Source: Pseudonocardia cypriaca
GTDB lineage: Bacteria > Actinomycetota > Actinomycetes > Mycobacteriales > Pseudonocardiaceae
Length of the DNA stretch: 64,000 bases
Direction of reading: 5' to 3'
Assembly: GCF_006717045.1 (NCBI RefSeq)
Contig: NZ_VFPH01000001.1
Span: 2,232,001-2,296,000 of the forward strand
The position numbers and the translations under genes were made by a program. The number at the start of each line of letters is the position of its first letter. Position 1 is the first letter of the stretch. The notes under the pieces were generated by a model. It searched no databases and had not been told where the DNA came from. It saw nothing but the letters and a program-made list of their open reading frames with translations. Below are positions 18,100 through 26,904 of the stretch, one piece after another.

Positions 18100-20264
18100 G
18101 CGACACCCGCCTGTTCGGGATCCGCCACCACGGCCCCGGCTCGTCCCGGGCCCTCACCGCGGAGCTGGTGGCGTTCCGACCGGACGTCGTGCTGATCGAG
18201 GGACCGCCCGAGGCCGACGCACTCGTGCCCATGGCCGTCGACCCCGCCCTCGAGCCGCCCGTCGCGCTGCTCGCCTACGTCGTCGACGACGTCTCGCGGG
18301 CCGCGTTCTGGCCGTTCGCCGTGTTCAGCCCCGAGTGGCAGGCCATCCGCCACGCCGTGGACGCCGGTGTGCCGGTGCGGTTCTGCGACCTGCCGGCCGC
18401 CCACCAGTTCGCTCTCGACGGCCGTCCCGGCGGCTCCGGCGACCCACTGGCGCGACTCGCCGCCGTCGCGGGCTACGACGACCCCGAGCGCTGGTGGGAC
18501 GACATGATCGAGCACCGCAGGGAGCCCGCGTTCGACGTGATCGCCGATGCGATGGCCGCCCTGCGTGCGGACGATCCGGTCGGCGACCACGACGCTCGCC
18601 GCGAGGCCTACATGCGCACGGTGCTGCGCCGCACCCGCAAGGACGGCTTCGAGCGGATCGCGGTCGTCTGCGGCGCGTGGCACGTGCCGGCGCTCACCGA
18701 CCCGCTCCCGCCCGCTTCCCGCGACCAGGCCCTGCTGCGCGGGCTGCCGAAGCGCAAGACGGCCTGCGCCTGGGTGCCCTGGACCCACGGCCGGCTGGCG
18801 GCCTCCAGCGGCTACGGGGCAGGCGTGACGTCCCCCGGCTGGTACCACCACCTCTTCACAGCGGACGAGGACGTCACCGCGCGCTGGCTCACCGCGGTGG
18901 CGGGGGTGCTGCGAGCCGAGGACCTGCCCGTCTCCACCGCACACGTGATCGAGGCGGTGCGCCTCGCCGACACGCTCGCCGCGCTGCGCGACCGCGTGTC
19001 CGCCGGGCTCGCCGAGGTCACCGAGGCCACGCTCTCCGTGCTGTGCGGGGGCGACGAGGTGCAGCTCGACCTAGTCACCCGGCGTCTTGTCGTCGGAGAG
19101 CGGATGGGCGCGGTTCCCGACGACGCCCCGCTCACGCCACTGGCGGCCGACCTCGCCGCCACCGCCCGCCGGCTGCGCCTCAAGCGCGAGCCCCAGCCCC
19201 GCGAGCTCGACCTCGACCTGCGCAACCCCGGTGGGCTGGAACGCTCCCGGCTGCTGCATCGGCTGCGCGTGCTCGGGATCCCGTGGGGGAGGCCCGCCGC
19301 GAGCGCCCGCCGCAGCACCGGCACGTTCCGCGAGACCTGGCAGCTCGCCTGGCAGCCGGAGTTCGAGGTCGACCTGGTGGCGGCCGGCGTCCACGGCACC
19401 ACGGTCGCAGGCGCGGCCACCGCCCGCGTCCGGGCCGCAGTGGCCGACGCACCCGCGCTCTCCGACGTCACCGCCGCCGTCGAGCGCTGCCTGCTCGCCG
19501 ACCTGCCGGACGCCCTCCCGGACGCGCTCGCCGCCCTGGACGCCCGGGCCGCGGGCGACGCCGACGTCGCCCACCTCATGGCGGCCTTCCCCGCGCTCGC
19601 CCGAGCCACCCGCTACGGCGACGTGCGAGGCACCGACACCGGATCGCTCGGCACCGTCGCCGAGCGGGTGCTGGCCCGGATCTGCGCCGGCCTGCCGCCC
19701 GCGGCGCACGGGATCGACGACGACGAGGCGGCGCGCCTGTCCGGGCTCGTCGACGGCGTGCACGACGTCACGGGTCTGCTCGGCGAGGCGGCCACCGGCC
19801 GCTGGCTCTCGGCGCTCGAACGGCTCGCGGAGCGGCCCGCGCTGCCGCCGCTGCTCGCCGGCCGGCTGGCGCGGTTGCTCGCCGACACCGACCGGATGGC
19901 GGCCGACGAGGTCGAGCGGCGGCTGGCCCGCGCGCTCACGCCCGGTACGCCCGCTGCGCACGCCGGTGCGTACGTCGAGGGGTTCTTCGCGGGTGGCGCG
20001 TTGCTGCTCGTGCACGACGACCGGCTGCTGCGGGTGGTCGACCGCTGGCTCGCCGAGGTGGCGGCCGACCAGTTCGACGAGGTGCTGCCGCTGCTGCGCC
20101 GCACGTTCGGCGCGTTCGCCGACCCCGAGAAGCGGGCGATCGGGGAGCGGGCCGCGGCGCTCGCGGGCCCCGCGCCGGCCGCGCGGGTCGCCGAGGGGCT
20201 GGACGAGAAGCGGGCCGAGCTGGTGATCCCGGTGTTCGCGCGTCTGCTGGGGGTGAGTGCATGA
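18096..20264 (+). CDS. DUF5682-family protein (YehM-like)
   Basis: A 722-aa protein beginning VSDTRLFGIRHHGPGSSRAL, the characteristic opening of DUF5682. An N-terminal part contains RPDVVLIEGPPEADAL and IAVVCGAWHVPAL, which recalls the TraB/PrgY-ChaN-like fold (IEGP and GxxH motifs); the possible metal or catalytic role is inferred. The C-terminal half is helical and repetitive. The family is always found beside MoxR and VWA genes. It overlaps both neighbours by four bases (GTGA and ATGA). Confidence 0.8.
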   Translation: MSDTRLFGIRHHGPGSSRALTAELVAFRPDVVLIEGPPEADALVPMAVDPALEPPVALLAYVVDDVSRAAFWPFAVFSPEWQAIRHAVDAGVPVRFCDLPAAHQFALDGRPGGSGDPLARLAAVAGYDDPERWWDDMIEHRREPAFDVIADAMAALRADDPVGDHDARREAYMRTVLRRTRKDGFERIAVVCGAWHVPALTDPLPPASRDQALLRGLPKRKTACAWVPWTHGRLAASSGYGAGVTSPGWYHHLFTADEDVTARWLTAVAGVLRAEDLPVSTAHVIEAVRLADTLAALRDRVSAGLAEVTEATLSVLCGGDEVQLDLVTRRLVVGERMGAVPDDAPLTPLAADLAATARRLRLKREPQPRELDLDLRNPGGLERSRLLHRLRVLGIPWGRPAASARRSTGTFRETWQLAWQPEFEVDLVAAGVHGTTVAGAATARVRAAVADAPALSDVTAAVERCLLADLPDALPDALAALDARAAGDADVAHLMAAFPALARATRYGDVRGTDTGSLGTVAERVLARICAGLPPAAHGIDDDEAARLSGLVDGVHDVTGLLGEAATGRWLSALERLAERPALPPLLAGRLARLLADTDRMAADEVERRLARALTPGTPAAHAGAYVEGFFAGGALLLVHDDRLLRVVDRWLAEVAADQFDEVLPLLRRTFGAFADPEKRAIGERAAALAGPAPAARVAEGLDEKRAELVIPVFARLLGVSA

Positions 20265-21421
20265 GTGACGACGAGCGGCTGCGGCGGTGGCGCATGGTGC
20301 TGGGCGGCGGCCCGGACGACACCGCGGACGGCACCGGCGTCGGGCTGAGCCCCGACGACCGCCGCGTCGACGCCGCCCTCGCGGCCCTCTACGACGGCGG
20401 GGGAGGCGAAGGCAGCGGTCCCCGGACGGGCGGCCTCGGCGGCTCGGCGCCCCAGGTGGCGCGTTGGCTCGGCGACATCCGGCAGTACTTCCCGACGTCG
20501 GTGGTGCAGGTGATGCAGCGCGACGCCGTCGAGCGGCTGGGGCTCACGCGGATGCTGCTCGAGCCGGAGCTGCTCGCCGCCGTCGAGCCGGACGTGCACC
20601 TGGTCGGCACCTTGCTGTCGCTGAAGGGCGTGCTGCCGGAACGGACGAAGGAGACCGCGCGGGAGGTCGTACGCACCGTGGTGAGCGAGCTGGAGCGCCG
20701 CGTCGCCGACCGCACCCGCGCGGCCGTCACGGGCGCGCTCGACCGCTCCGCCCGCACCCGCCGCCCGCGCCCCGCCGACATCGACCTGGCCCGCACCGTC
20801 CGGGCCAACCTGCAGCACTACTCGCCCGACCTGCGCACGATCGTGCCGGAGCGGCTGATCGGGCACGGGCGGAAGCGCCGGAGCGTGCAGCGCGACGTGA
20901 TCCTCGCGGTCGACCAGTCGGGCTCGATGGCCGAGTCGGTGGTCTACGCGGGCCTGTTCGGCGCGGTGCTGGCGTCGATGTCGGCGCTGCGCACCCGCTT
21001 CGTCGCGTTCGACACCGCCGTCGCCGACCTCACCGACTCCCTCGGCGACCCGGTCGAGCTGCTCTTCGGCACCCAGCTCGGCGGCGGCACCGACATCAAC
21101 CGGGCGATCGCCTACTGCCAGTCCCTCGTCGCCCGCCCCACCGAGACGCTGTTGGTGCTGATCAGCGACCTGTACGAGGGCGGGGCGCGCGCCGACCTGC
21201 TGCGGCGGGTCGGCGCGCTGGTCGCGGCCGGGGTGCAGGTGGTGGCGCTGCTCGCCCTGTCCGACAGCGGCGCCCCGGCCTACGACCACGACAACGCCGC
21301 CGCGCTCACCGCACTGGGCGTCCCCGCGTTCGCCTGCACCCCGGAGCTCTTCCCCGACCTGATGGCCGCCGCGATCCGCGGTGACGACCTGTCGCGCTGG
21401 GTCGCCACCGCGCTCGCGTGA
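20261..21421 (+). CDS. VWA-domain protein, MoxR partner (YehP-like)
   Basis: A 386-aa protein. The N-terminal 200 residues are helical. The VWA domain follows, with the MIDAS motif ILAVDQSGSMAESVV (DxSxS), a later Thr in GGGTDINRAIAYC and an Asp in LVLISDLYEGG. The layout matches CoxE-like VWA proteins that MoxR ATPases act on. No signal peptide or membrane helix, so the complex is cytoplasmic. It is the last gene of the five-gene coupled operon and converges with the PEP-mutase gene 2 bases later. Confidence 0.9.
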   Translation: MSDDERLRRWRMVLGGGPDDTADGTGVGLSPDDRRVDAALAALYDGGGGEGSGPRTGGLGGSAPQVARWLGDIRQYFPTSVVQVMQRDAVERLGLTRMLLEPELLAAVEPDVHLVGTLLSLKGVLPERTKETAREVVRTVVSELERRVADRTRAAVTGALDRSARTRRPRPADIDLARTVRANLQHYSPDLRTIVPERLIGHGRKRRSVQRDVILAVDQSGSMAESVVYAGLFGAVLASMSALRTRFVAFDTAVADLTDSLGDPVELLFGTQLGGGTDINRAIAYCQSLVARPTETLLVLISDLYEGGARADLLRRVGALVAAGVQVVALLALSDSGAPAYDHDNAAALTALGVPAFACTPELFPDLMAAAIRGDDLSRWVATALA

Positions 21422-21423
21422 TC

Positions 21424-22173
21424 TCAGGCGCGCAGCTCCTGCACGGCGGCCCGGAAACCGGCGATGCCCGCGTGGTAGAAGCGAGGGCCGTAGGACACCC
21501 GCGCGACACCCAGGCCCCGGAGCGTGGCCAGGTCCAGCTCCTCGCCGGTGTTGCCGTTGACCGGGCCGGGCAGTTCTGCGACGAGTTCGGCGATGTCCGC
21601 CTTGCTCCGCACCGCGATCGGGTAGATGCAGTCGGCGCCCGCCTCCCGGTAGAGCCGGCCCCGCCGAATCGCCTCCGGAAGCCGCTCCGGTTCCGGGATC
21701 CCGCTGCTCGGCAGGAACGTGTCGACGCGCGCGTTGATCACGATCGGCACGTCAGCGTCGCCGGCTGCGGAGCGGACGCCCGCGAGCCACTCGGCGTGCT
21801 TCTCGGCGTCGGCGAGGCCGCCCGCCCGGTGGTCGGAGTCCTCCAGGTTGCAGCCGACCGCTCCGATCTCCAGCAGTCGGTCCACCAGCTCCCGCGGCTG
21901 CATGAGGTACCCGGCCTCGGCGTCCACGGTGACCGGCACCGACACCGCCCTGGCCACCCGCCCGGCCGCGGCGAACATCTCCTGCCACGGCGCACCCTCG
22001 CCGTCGGGATAGCCGAGCATCGCGGCGATGGCGTTGCTGGCGGTGGCGACGGCCGGGAACCCGGCCTCGGCCACCACCGCCGCGCTGGCGGCGTCCCACG
22101 CGTTGGGGAGCACCAGCATCTCCCCACCGTGCAGCTCCCGGAGCCGCTCGGCCCGATCCTTCAGATCCGTCAC
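21424..22173 (-). CDS. Isocitrate lyase/PEP-mutase family protein
   Basis: A 249-aa TIM-barrel protein starting at a GTG. It opens with LVLPNAWDAASAAVVAEAGF, then VATASNAIAAMLGYPDGE and VTVDAEAGY, the Mg-binding DAExG region of the PEP mutase/isocitrate lyase superfamily. The short isocitrate-lyase KKCGH loop is absent, so true isocitrate lyase activity is unlikely; carboxyphosphonate/PEP-mutase-like or lyase activity on a 2-hydroxyacid is possible. It overlaps the MFS gene by 4 bases (GTGA) and ends the sigma factor-MFS operon. Confidence 0.87.
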   Translation of the reverse strand: MTDLKDRAERLRELHGGEMLVLPNAWDAASAAVVAEAGFPAVATASNAIAAMLGYPDGEGAPWQEMFAAAGRVARAVSVPVTVDAEAGYLMQPRELVDRLLEIGAVGCNLEDSDHRAGGLADAEKHAEWLAGVRSAAGDADVPIVINARVDTFLPSSGIPEPERLPEAIRRGRLYREAGADCIYPIAVRSKADIAELVAELPGPVNGNTGEELDLATLRGLGVARVSYGPRFYHAGIAGFRAAVQELRA

Positions 22174-23585
22174 AGTTGAGCCCTCTCATCCTGAGCCACC
22201 GCGTCCGCGGTGACGGTGCCGGTGGCCGGCCGCCTGCCCGGCATGCCGAGCGCGACGAGCATGCCGATGATCGCGAACGCGGTGACGGTGCCCATCCCCG
22301 CGGTGAAGCCCGAACTGAACTCCTCGGCCGATGCGTAGCTCCCGACACCGGCGAAGACGGCGACCGTGACGGCGACGCCGAACACCCCGCCGAGGATCCG
22401 CAGCGTCATGAACACGCCGGAGGCCTGGCCGATCTCCCGCGGCTGCACCGCGCCGACCACTGCCTTCTGCGCAGCGGGCATGGCCATGGTCAGCCCGATC
22501 CCACCGATGACCAGTGCGGGCAGCACCTCGAGGTAGCCGGTGTCGGTGTCGGCGACCAGGGTGATCCAGCCCATGCCGATGCTCTGCAGAAGGAGCCCGC
22601 CGACCAGGAACGTCCGCTCGCCGTACCGGTCGACCAGCCGGCCGGCGATCGGTGCGCACACCATCAGCGTCGCGGTCCACGGCATCAGCTTCAGGCCGGC
22701 GTCGAGCGGCCCGTCCCCGAGAACCGTCTGGAAGTACTGCGCGAGGAAGAACAGGGTGCCGTACAGCGAGGCGTACAGGCCGAACGTCGCCGGGTTGGCC
22801 GTGGCGAACGCCCTGGCCCGGAAGAACCGCATCGGCAGCATCGGTGCCTGCGTGCGTCGTTCCCAGAGCACGAAGCCGACCACCAGCGCGGCCCCGAGCA
22901 CCAGCGCAGCCAGCACCTCCGCGCTGCTCCACCCCGCCGCGTTCCCGCGCACGAGGCCCCAGACGATGCCGAACGCCCCGAGGGTCACGAGCAGGACGCC
23001 ACCCAGGTCGAACCGGGTGTTGGGGCCGAAGCTCTCGTCGACCCGCCGCGCCGTCAAGACGATCGCGACCAGGCCGACCGGCACGTTCAGCCAGAAGATC
23101 CACTGCCAGGCCAGTCCCTCGGCGATGACGCCACCGATGAACGGGCCGCTGAACGTGGCCAGACCGGTGATGCCCAGGTAGAGCCCCATCGCCTTGCCGC
23201 GCTGCTGCGGTGGGAACAGGGCGCTGATCAGCGTGAGCGACAGCGGCAGCACCACCGCGGCGCCCACCCCCTGCAGCGCCCGGGACGCGACGAGAACGCC
23301 GATGTCGGGGGACAGCGCGCAGCCGGCCGACGCGACGGTGAAGATCGCCAGCCCGACGGCGAACATCCGGCGGCGGCCGAACCGGTCGCCCAGTGCCGCT
23401 CCGGTCAGCAGCAGCACCGCGAACGTCAGGTTGTACGCATTGACCGTCCACTCGAGCGACTCGACCGATGCCGCCAGGTCCTGCCGGATCGTGCCCAGCA
23501 CCGTCGTCACGACCGAGCTGTCCAGCGCCATCATGAACGACGCGAGTGCTGCCAGGCCGAGGCCCCATGCCTGCTTCGAGGTCAT
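22170..23585 (-). CDS. MFS drug transporter, DHA2 (EmrB/QacA) family
   Basis: A 471-aa membrane protein with about 14 hydrophobic helices. It shows the DHA2 opening ALASFMMALDSSVVTTVLGT (motif D1) and ALGDRFGRRRMF (motif A), then ASRALQGVGAAVVLPLSL (motif C region). Members export drugs, dyes or toxic metabolites with protons. It starts 4 bases after the ECF sigma factor stop and overlaps the PEP-mutase start, so all three are one transcript. Substrate unknown. Confidence 0.92.
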   Translation of the reverse strand: MTSKQAWGLGLAALASFMMALDSSVVTTVLGTIRQDLAASVESLEWTVNAYNLTFAVLLLTGAALGDRFGRRRMFAVGLAIFTVASAGCALSPDIGVLVASRALQGVGAAVVLPLSLTLISALFPPQQRGKAMGLYLGITGLATFSGPFIGGVIAEGLAWQWIFWLNVPVGLVAIVLTARRVDESFGPNTRFDLGGVLLVTLGAFGIVWGLVRGNAAGWSSAEVLAALVLGAALVVGFVLWERRTQAPMLPMRFFRARAFATANPATFGLYASLYGTLFFLAQYFQTVLGDGPLDAGLKLMPWTATLMVCAPIAGRLVDRYGERTFLVGGLLLQSIGMGWITLVADTDTGYLEVLPALVIGGIGLTMAMPAAQKAVVGAVQPREIGQASGVFMTLRILGGVFGVAVTVAVFAGVGSYASAEEFSSGFTAGMGTVTAFAIIGMLVALGMPGRRPATGTVTADAVAQDERAQL

Positions 23586-23589
23586 CGGT

Positions 23590-24615
23590 TCACCCCTGCC
23601 CGTCCGTCGGGCGCAGCGACCGGGGAAGCCCGAACGTCGCCAGGAGCGAGTTGTCGATGAACCGCGTCACCGCGGCGACCCGGTCGCCGGACAGGGTCAG
23701 CACGATCACGCCGTGCGCGTGCAGGATCGGGGTGCGCGGGTCGCGCTGGTAGCAGCCGAACGCCGGTTGGCCGTTGGCCCTGGTCGGGATCAGCACGTGC
23801 CGCTTGCCGTCCCGGAGCGCGACTGTGGCCAGGAAGTTCCGCACGGCGTCCAGGCCCTGGTACTCCAGCGGCAGCGGCGGCATCGTCAGCCACGCGTCGT
23901 CGGTCAGCAGGGCGACGACCGCATCCACGTCACCGGCCTCGAAGGCGCGGACGAAGTCGGCCACGATGCGGCGCTCCTGCGGCGAGCTGGGGAGCGGCGC
24001 GCTGCCGCCGCCGGGGCCCGGCATCCCGCGCCGTGCTCGTTTCAGCGCGCCCGCCACCGCGTCCTCGGTGGTGTCGAGCATCGCCGCCACCTCGGCGGCC
24101 CGGTATCCCAGCACGTCCCGCAGCACCAGCACCACCCGCTGCTTCGGCGGCAGATCCTGCAGCGCCGCGAGGAACGCCAGCGACACCGACTCCCTCAGCT
24201 CGTAGCGCGCCTCCGGCCCTGGCGTGTGGTCGGTGATCTCGTCGAGCAGCACGTCCGGGTATGGCTCGAGCCAGCTCGGTTCCGCTCGCCGGTGCGACGG
24301 CTCGGGCAACGCGACCTCCGGTCGGTAGTCCGCGTACTCGGGCGGACGGCGCGCGCCTGCCCGCAGCGCGTTGAGGCAGCGGTTGGTGGCGATCCGGTAC
24401 AGCCAGGTCCGCAGGGATGCGCGCTCCTCGTAGCCGCCGATCCCGCGCCACGCGGCCAGCAACGTCTCCTGCAGCAGGTCCTCGGCGTCCTGCACCGAGC
24501 CGAGGATGCGGTAGCAGTGCACCTCGAGCTCGCGCCGGTACGGCTCGACGAGCGCGCGGAACGCGTCACCGTCTCCGTCGCGCGCCAGCGCGAGCAGGTC
24601 CGCTGCCCCGGGCAT
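23590..24615 (-). CDS. ECF sigma factor with C-terminal SnoaL-like domain (SigG type)
   Basis: A 341-aa sigma-70 family factor. Region 2 contains LEVHCYRILGSVQDAEDLLQ then ETLLAAWRGI; region 4 contains LPPKQRVVLVLRDVLGYRAAE with the HTH. A C-terminal SnoaL/NTF2-like domain (about 215-325) follows, with ADFVRAFEAGDVDAVVALLT. This architecture is that of SigG/SigJ-like ECF groups, which often lack a dedicated anti-sigma and may use the NTF2 domain for control. The start at 24615 (MPGAADLLALA) is chosen because upstream codons overlap the promoter. It heads the operon with the MFS exporter and the PEP-mutase-like enzyme. Confidence 0.9.
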   Translation of the reverse strand: MPGAADLLALARDGDGDAFRALVEPYRRELEVHCYRILGSVQDAEDLLQETLLAAWRGIGGYEERASLRTWLYRIATNRCLNALRAGARRPPEYADYRPEVALPEPSHRRAEPSWLEPYPDVLLDEITDHTPGPEARYELRESVSLAFLAALQDLPPKQRVVLVLRDVLGYRAAEVAAMLDTTEDAVAGALKRARRGMPGPGGGSAPLPSSPQERRIVADFVRAFEAGDVDAVVALLTDDAWLTMPPLPLEYQGLDAVRNFLATVALRDGKRHVLIPTRANGQPAFGCYQRDPRTPILHAHGVIVLTLSGDRVAAVTRFIDNSLLATFGLPRSLRPTDGQG

Positions 24616-24721
24616 GGGTGGCTCTTTCCCTCGTGTGACTCTCACGTATGGATGGACACTGCCACTTCCGGAAAGTGGTCGGTCCACGCCGAGTCTCCCG
24701 GTACGGGATTACGGTCGGACC

Positions 24722-25762
24722 ATGCGCGCACTGGTGCTTGCCGACTTCTGGAAGCTGACCGTCGACGACGTGCCCGAGCCGGAGCCCGGGCAGGCGGACG
24801 TGCTGATCGAGGTGGTGGCCACCGGCATCTGCGGGTCCGACGTCCACGGCTACACCGGCGAGAACGGGCGGCGGGTGCGCGGGCAGGTCATGGGGCACGA
24901 GACCGTCGGACGGGTGCTCGCCGTCGGTTCCGAGGCGGGCCAGGATCTGGCGGCCGGTGACGCGGTGACCGTCAACCCGGTGCTGTGGTGCGGGAACTGC
25001 CGCCAGTGCGGGGTGGGGCGGGAGCAGTCGTGCCCGGACAAGCGGATCGTCGGCGTCACCCCCGAGCTGCACTCCGCGTTCGCGGAACGGATGGCGGTGC
25101 CCGCCCGCAACGTCGTGAAGCTCCCGGCCGGCATGCCGATCGAGCACGGCGCGCTCGTGGAGCCGCTGGCGGTCGGCTACCACGCGCTGGTCCGCGGCGG
25201 CTGCCGCGAGGGCGAGGCCGTCCTGGTGATCGGCGGGGGACCCATCGGGCAGGCCTGCGTGCTCGCGGCGCGGCGGCAGGGCGCGGAGCGGGTGGCGGTC
25301 TCCGAGCCGGCATCGCACCGGCGGGAGCTGAACGCGCGGCTCGGCGCCGCCGTCATCAACCCGTCCGCGACCGACGACTTCGCGGCGGCGGTGCGCACCG
25401 CGCTCGACGGGGAGCCGACCCTCGTCGTCGACGCGGTCGGCACCCCGCAGACGCTCGCCGCCGCCTTCGACTGCGCTCCGATCGGCACCACCGTCGTGCT
25501 GGTGGGCATGGGTGCGCCGACGCTCGACGTCGCCGCGTACGAGATCTCGACGAAGGAACGTTCGGTGGTCGGCAGCTTCTGCTACAGCGCCGACGAGTTC
25601 CGCGACACCGCGGCGTGGGCGGCGAGCGTGCCGGACGCCCTGGACACCTTGATCGAGAGCCGCACCGACCTCGACGGCGGTCCGGCGTCGTTCGAGGCGC
25701 TGGCTCGCGGCACCGCGCAGGCCAGCAAGATCCTCGTCTTCCCGCAGGGGGTGCAGCGGTGA
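24722..25762 (+). CDS. Zinc-binding medium-chain alcohol/sugar dehydrogenase
   Basis: A 346-aa MDR-family enzyme. The catalytic zinc region is VATGICGSDVHGYTGENG and GHETVGRV; the structural zinc Cys cluster is WCGNCRQCGVGREQSC. The NAD(P) site is VLVIGGGPIGQACVLAA. Relatives include threonine, sorbitol and galactonate-pathway dehydrogenases. The stop overlaps the GTG of a D-galactonate dehydratase-like gene, so it likely oxidises a sugar, sugar acid or galactose derivative. It is divergent from the ECF sigma gene, 106 bases apart. Confidence 0.9.
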   Translation: MRALVLADFWKLTVDDVPEPEPGQADVLIEVVATGICGSDVHGYTGENGRRVRGQVMGHETVGRVLAVGSEAGQDLAAGDAVTVNPVLWCGNCRQCGVGREQSCPDKRIVGVTPELHSAFAERMAVPARNVVKLPAGMPIEHGALVEPLAVGYHALVRGGCREGEAVLVIGGGPIGQACVLAARRQGAERVAVSEPASHRRELNARLGAAVINPSATDDFAAAVRTALDGEPTLVVDAVGTPQTLAAAFDCAPIGTTVVLVGMGAPTLDVAAYEISTKERSVVGSFCYSADEFRDTAAWAASVPDALDTLIESRTDLDGGPASFEALARGTAQASKILVFPQGVQR

Positions 25763-26904
25763 AGATCACCGGCTACGAGCTCTTCGCCGTCGCGCCCCGC
25801 TGGCTCTTCCTGCGCCTCGACACCGACGAGGGCGTCAGCGGCTGGGGCGAGCCGATCGTGGAGGGCCGCGCGGCCACCACGGCCCGGGCGGTCGAGGAGG
25901 CCATGGAGTACCTCGTCGGCGGGGACGCCACCCGCATCGAGGACCACTGGCAGGTGCTCACCAAGGGCGGCTTCTACCGCGGTGGGCCGGTGCTCAACTC
26001 CGCGGTGTCGGGGATCGACCAGGCGCTGTGGGACATCGCGGGCCGCGCCCTCGGCGTCCCGGTCCACCAGCTGCTCGGCGGCGCGGTGCGTGACCGGGCC
26101 CGGGTCTACGGCTGGGTGCACGGCAGCGAGCCGGCCGAGCTGGCCGACGCCGCGCGGGCGCAGGTCGAGAAGGGCCTGACGGCGGTCAAGATGACGCCGT
26201 CGGAGCTGCTCGCACCCCTCGACACCCCGGCCGCCATCCAGCGCGTGATCGAGCGGGTCACCGCCGTGCGGGACGCCGTGGGCCCGGGCGTCGACGTCGC
26301 CATCGACTGCCACGGCCGCTTCTCAACGGCGATGTCCCGCCGGGTCCTTCCGCTCCTGGAGCCGCTGCAGCCGCTGTTCGTCGAGGAACCGGTGCTGCCC
26401 GAGCACACCCCCGACCTGGGCGCCGTCGTGCAGGCCACGACGATCCCCGTCGCCACCGGCGAGCGCCTCTACTCCAGGTGGGACTTCCGGCCGGCGTTCG
26501 AGGCGGGGATCTCGGTCGCCCAGCCCGACGTGAGCCACGCGGGCGGCATCTCCGAGACCCGGCGCATCGCGGCGATGGCCGAGACCCACGACGTCCTGCT
26601 CGCCCCGCACTGCCCGCTCGGCCCGATCGCGCTCGCCGCATGCCTGCAGGTCGACTTCGCCGCGCCGAACTTCCTCATCCAGGAGCAGTCGCTCGGCATC
26701 GGCTACGGCGACGACTCGGGCCTGCTCGGCTACCTCGTCGACGCGAGACCCTTCACGTTCACCCACGGCAGCATCGAGCGGCCCACCGGCCCCGGCCTCG
26801 GCATCGAGGTGGACGAGGCCGAGGTCCGGCGGGCGGCCGAGCGCGGGCACGCATGGCGCACGCCGCTGTGGCGGCACGAGGACGGGTCGCTCGCCTCCTG
26901 GTAG
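25759..26904 (+). CDS. dgoD: D-galactonate dehydratase (enolase superfamily)
   Basis: A 381-aa enzyme beginning VKITGYELFAVAPRWLFLRL. The N-terminal capping domain is followed by the mandelate racemase-type barrel with metal ligands in AIDCHGRF (Asp), FVEEPVLPEH (Glu) and ATGERLY (Glu), and the DgoD-like DVSHAGGISETRRIAAMAE and APHCPLGPIALAA stretches. It dehydrates D-galactonate to 2-dehydro-3-deoxygalactonate. The GTG overlaps the dehydrogenase stop in GTGA. No KDGal kinase or aldolase is adjacent, so the downstream steps are elsewhere. The stop abuts the stop of the convergent ABC transporter with no gap. Confidence 0.9.
   Translation: MKITGYELFAVAPRWLFLRLDTDEGVSGWGEPIVEGRAATTARAVEEAMEYLVGGDATRIEDHWQVLTKGGFYRGGPVLNSAVSGIDQALWDIAGRALGVPVHQLLGGAVRDRARVYGWVHGSEPAELADAARAQVEKGLTAVKMTPSELLAPLDTPAAIQRVIERVTAVRDAVGPGVDVAIDCHGRFSTAMSRRVLPLLEPLQPLFVEEPVLPEHTPDLGAVVQATTIPVATGERLYSRWDFRPAFEAGISVAQPDVSHAGGISETRRIAAMAETHDVLLAPHCPLGPIALAACLQVDFAAPNFLIQEQSLGIGYGDDSGLLGYLVDARPFTFTHGSIERPTGPGLGIEVDEAEVRRAAERGHAWRTPLWRHEDGSLASW

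Noticed and set aside
18335..20260. Long plus-strand frame continuous with the VWA protein
   Set aside because: The part before MSDDERLRRW is a shadow of DUF5682, Arg-rich; the true start is the ATGA overlap at 20261.
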